A stretch of 64,000 bases of DNA, from the NCBI RefSeq assembly GCF_004331735.1, contig NZ_SJSO01000001.1, forward strand, positions 1-64,000, read 5' to 3'. The stretch comes from Pedobacter psychrodurus (GTDB taxonomy: Bacteria > Bacteroidota > Bacteroidia > Sphingobacteriales > Sphingobacteriaceae). Below the pieces are notes generated by a model. It worked only from the letters and a program-made list of their open reading frames with translations, was not told where the DNA came from and made no database searches. The position numbers were made by a program, and so were the translations under genes. Of the stretch, positions 62,983-64,000 are shown in pieces (the first letter of the stretch is position 1; each line of letters begins with the position of its first letter).

Positions 62983-63143
62983 CTAAAGCCGATCGTGGAA
63001 TGTTCTTTCTTTTTGTTTGAAGCGCAATGTTAGTGCTAATCGGCTGCTGCAGTCCTGCTTTTCATTCCTGCCGATGAAAAATCGGCATCCACTTCAATCA
63101 GGGCTATTGAACAAAGTCTGTGCTAATGGTGAACAAATAACGC
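62983..63143. other. Spacer between repeat copies A and B
   Basis: No gene is supported here. It contains a small hairpin GCCGAT-loop-ATCGGC at 63070-63086 and the phrase GGCATCCACTTCAATCAGGG, which looks like a repeat but has no second copy in the window. It lies between tadA and the CsaA-like gene. Confidence 0.45.
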
Positions 63144-63196
63144 GTAGACTTCCGATTTTCCAAAGGCAAGGGGCAGGCAAAACTTCGGAGGTCTAC
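63144..63196. repeat. CTTCGGA hairpin element, copy B, overlapping a gene end
   Basis: GTAGAC at 63144-63149 and GTCTAC at 63191-63196 close a hairpin with TTCCGA/TTCGGA inner arms and the core CAAAGGCAAGGGGCAGG. The stop codon of the CsaA-like gene (63193-63195) lies in its right end. Confidence 0.65.
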
Positions 63197-63528
63197 ACGA
63201 GTTTACTGCCATTAGGCACTTTGCTTTGAACTGCTGCTAATACGATATCACCATTTTCATCGGCAAAGCCGGTAACTAAAAATTCGGACATGAACTTGCC
63301 GATCTGCTTTTTCGGAAAATTGATCACCCCAACAATCTGTTTTCCGGGTAATTCTTCTAATGTATAATGTTTGGTAATCTGTGCACTGCTCATTTTAATA
63401 CCGAACTCACCAAAATCTACCTTTACTTTATAGGCTGGTTTTCTGGCTTCAGGAAATTCGATAGCCTCTAAAATGGTACCCACCCTCAATTCTACCTTTT
63501 CGAAATCATTCCAGGTAATCTCTTCCAT
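63193..63528 (-). CDS. CsaA-like tRNA-binding domain protein
   Basis: The 111-residue protein has the OB-fold tRNA-binding domain: VELRVGTILEAIEFPEARKPAYKVKVDFG near residues 12-40 and KMSSAQITKHYTLEELPGKQIVGVINFP near 45-72. CsaA is a chaperone-like RNA binder. Its final residue and stop codon fall inside the right end of hairpin element B, so the end of the reading frame was set by that element. Confidence 0.9.
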   Translation of the reverse strand: MEEITWNDFEKVELRVGTILEAIEFPEARKPAYKVKVDFGEFGIKMSSAQITKHYTLEELPGKQIVGVINFPKKQIGKFMSEFLVTGFADENGDIVLAAVQSKVPNGSKLV

Positions 63529-63551
63529 AGTTTATTTTAATATATAGCTGG

Positions 63552-63559
63552 CAAAAATA
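63552..63559 (-). promoter_or_regulatory. -7 element of the CsaA-like gene
   Basis: On the minus strand this reads TATTTTTG, 23 bases before the ATG at 63528. Confidence 0.5.
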
Positions 63560-63606
63560 TAAATTATTAAATAATTCGATTGTAGTTAAATTAGAGTGAG
63601 AATTCA

Positions 63607-63622
63607 ATTCAAACGGTTGCAT
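63607..63622. promoter_or_regulatory. LacI-type operator O1 for xylB
   Basis: ATTCAAACGGTTGCAT differs by one base from the inverse of operator O2. It lies upstream of the -33 element, 71 bases centre to centre from O2. Confidence 0.7.
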
Positions 63623-63647
63623 TAAATTAAACAGATTTTATAAAAAA

Positions 63648-63678
63648 TTTGCGTTTTATATTTTTCCAACTATCTTTA
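63648..63678 (+). promoter_or_regulatory. -33/-7 promoter of xylB
   Basis: TTTG at 63648-63651 and TATCTTTA at 63671-63678 are 19 bases apart. The -7 element has one mismatch (final A for G). The promoter lies between the two operators. Confidence 0.6.
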
Positions 63679-63693
63679 TGCAACCGTTTGCAT
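63678..63693. promoter_or_regulatory. LacI-type operator O2 for xylB
   Basis: ATGCAACCGTTTGCAT is a palindrome apart from its two central pairs and overlaps the predicted start of transcription. The TGCAAnCGnTTGCA form is that of LacI/GalR-family operators. Confidence 0.75.
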
Positions 63694-63720
63694 AACCGAA
63701 TATTAAAATAGCTTAAAACC

Positions 63721-64000
63721 ATGTATTTATTAGGGATTGATTTAGGAACCTCGTCTATAAAAGTTGCAGTTGTTGACGTGGCTACACAGAAAAACATTGC
63801 TACAGCACAATATCCGGAAGAGGAAACAGTTATCAAATCTTTGCAATCGGGCTGGGCAGAACAATCGCCTAATGATTGGTGGCAAAATGTTCAGCAGGCA
63901 ATCCTCAAATTAAATTCAACAGGCTTATTTGATCCCAAAGAAATTAAAGCGATTGGTATTGCCTACCAAATGCACGGATTGGTTGTTGTAGATAAAAACC
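63721..64000 (+). CDS. xylB: Xylulokinase (partial, runs off the window)
   Basis: The visible 93 residues begin MYLLGIDLGTSSIKVAVVD, the phosphate-binding loop of FGGY sugar kinases, and include SGWAEQSPNDWW and IGIAYQMHGLVVVD, where QMHGLV is the substrate region characteristic of xylulokinases. The enzyme phosphorylates xylulose in xylose use. Two LacI-type operators flank its promoter, and in relatives xylA and a transporter usually follow; these would lie beyond the window. Confidence 0.85.
   Translation, partial: MYLLGIDLGTSSIKVAVVDVATQKNIATAQYPEEETVIKSLQSGWAEQSPNDWWQNVQQAILKLNSTGLFDPKEIKAIGIAYQMHGLVVVDKN

Noticed and set aside
63017..63229. A 70-residue plus-strand frame upstream of xylB
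   Set aside because: It runs through hairpin element B and the 3' end of the CsaA-like gene on the other strand; no protein features are seen.
1..64000. tRNA and rRNA genes
   Set aside because: I looked for tRNA-like cloverleaf sequences and rRNA-like conserved stretches and found none I could support by eye; a covariance-model search would settle this.

Overview
The window is an AT-rich chromosomal segment from a Bacteroidota bacterium, most probably a Sphingobacteriaceae member of the Pedobacter type. The reasons are: promoters of the Bacteroidota form (TAnnTTTG at -7, sometimes TTTG at -33) with little sign of Shine-Dalgarno sequences; many secreted proteins and lipoproteins with short lipoboxes; family choices typical of the phylum (YfhO, DUF4834, DUF6702, DUF3472, DUF4476, GbsR/MarR, DUF885, M13 and S41 peptidases, NlpC/P60 CapA neighbours); and intergenic spaces filled with hairpin-forming dispersed repeats. 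No rRNA, tRNA, CRISPR array, prophage or intact insertion sequence was recognised. The taxonomic call is an inference from gene content, not from a marker gene comparison.

Layout. 1-3.2 kb: the start of an unknown gene, a repeat-rich spacer and a large YfhO membrane protein. 3.3-7.4 kb: an alginate-lyase family protein, then a GbsR/MarR regulator and a probable operon of a DCC thiol oxidoreductase, a TIGR01777 epimerase and an SRPBCC protein; the regulator and the operon share the same inverted repeat in their promoters. 7.4-12 kb: small proteins, a DUF3472 secreted protein and uvrB. 12.2-13.5 kb: an AAA/DUF4143 ATPase behind a perfect 41-bp palindrome. 13.6-18 kb: M1 peptidase, HupE/UreJ-like protein, methyltransferase and DUF6702 protein. 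18-23.3 kb: a polysaccharide-deacetylase-like protein, upp, a small phosphatase, YjjG, DUF4476, DinB and a lipoprotein with three copies of an HxGH/C motif. 23.4-27.2 kb: a surface-glycan cluster (Wzx flippase, two methyltransferases, one glycosyltransferase).

28-32.6 kb is a complete cyanophycin cycle: cphA (synthesis) divergent from cphB (cyanophycinase) and an isoaspartyl peptidase. 32.7-41.7 kb: TPR protein, S41 protease, SPFH protein, M13 peptidase flanked by inverted remnants of one sequence, CapA-like protein and an NlpC/P60 hydrolase. 42.2-44.9 kb: pdhA and pdhC. 45-51.7 kb: DUF885 lipoprotein, cupin, class C beta-lactamase-like protein, YbaB, metallo-hydrolase and a small Lys/Ala-rich repeat protein. 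51.8-58.6 kb: polA and a DNA/RNA maintenance group (tag glycosylase, an alkyltransferase-like protein, trmB). 58.7-63.5 kb: GDP-fucose synthase, oxyR, superoxide dismutase, tadA-type deaminase and a CsaA-like protein. The window ends in a xylulokinase gene with two LacI-type operators around its promoter.

Working themes are DNA repair (uvrB, polA, tag, alkyltransferase-like), peroxide and superoxide defence (oxyR, sod), nitrogen storage as cyanophycin, envelope proteolysis and glycan export. I did not find an unmistakable new defence or mobile system. The best leads are the GbsR/MarR regulon with its shared operator, the palindrome-controlled ATPase, the triple-repeat HxGH/C lipoprotein, the inverted remnants around the M13 gene, and several families of hairpin repeats, some of which supply stop codons to genes.
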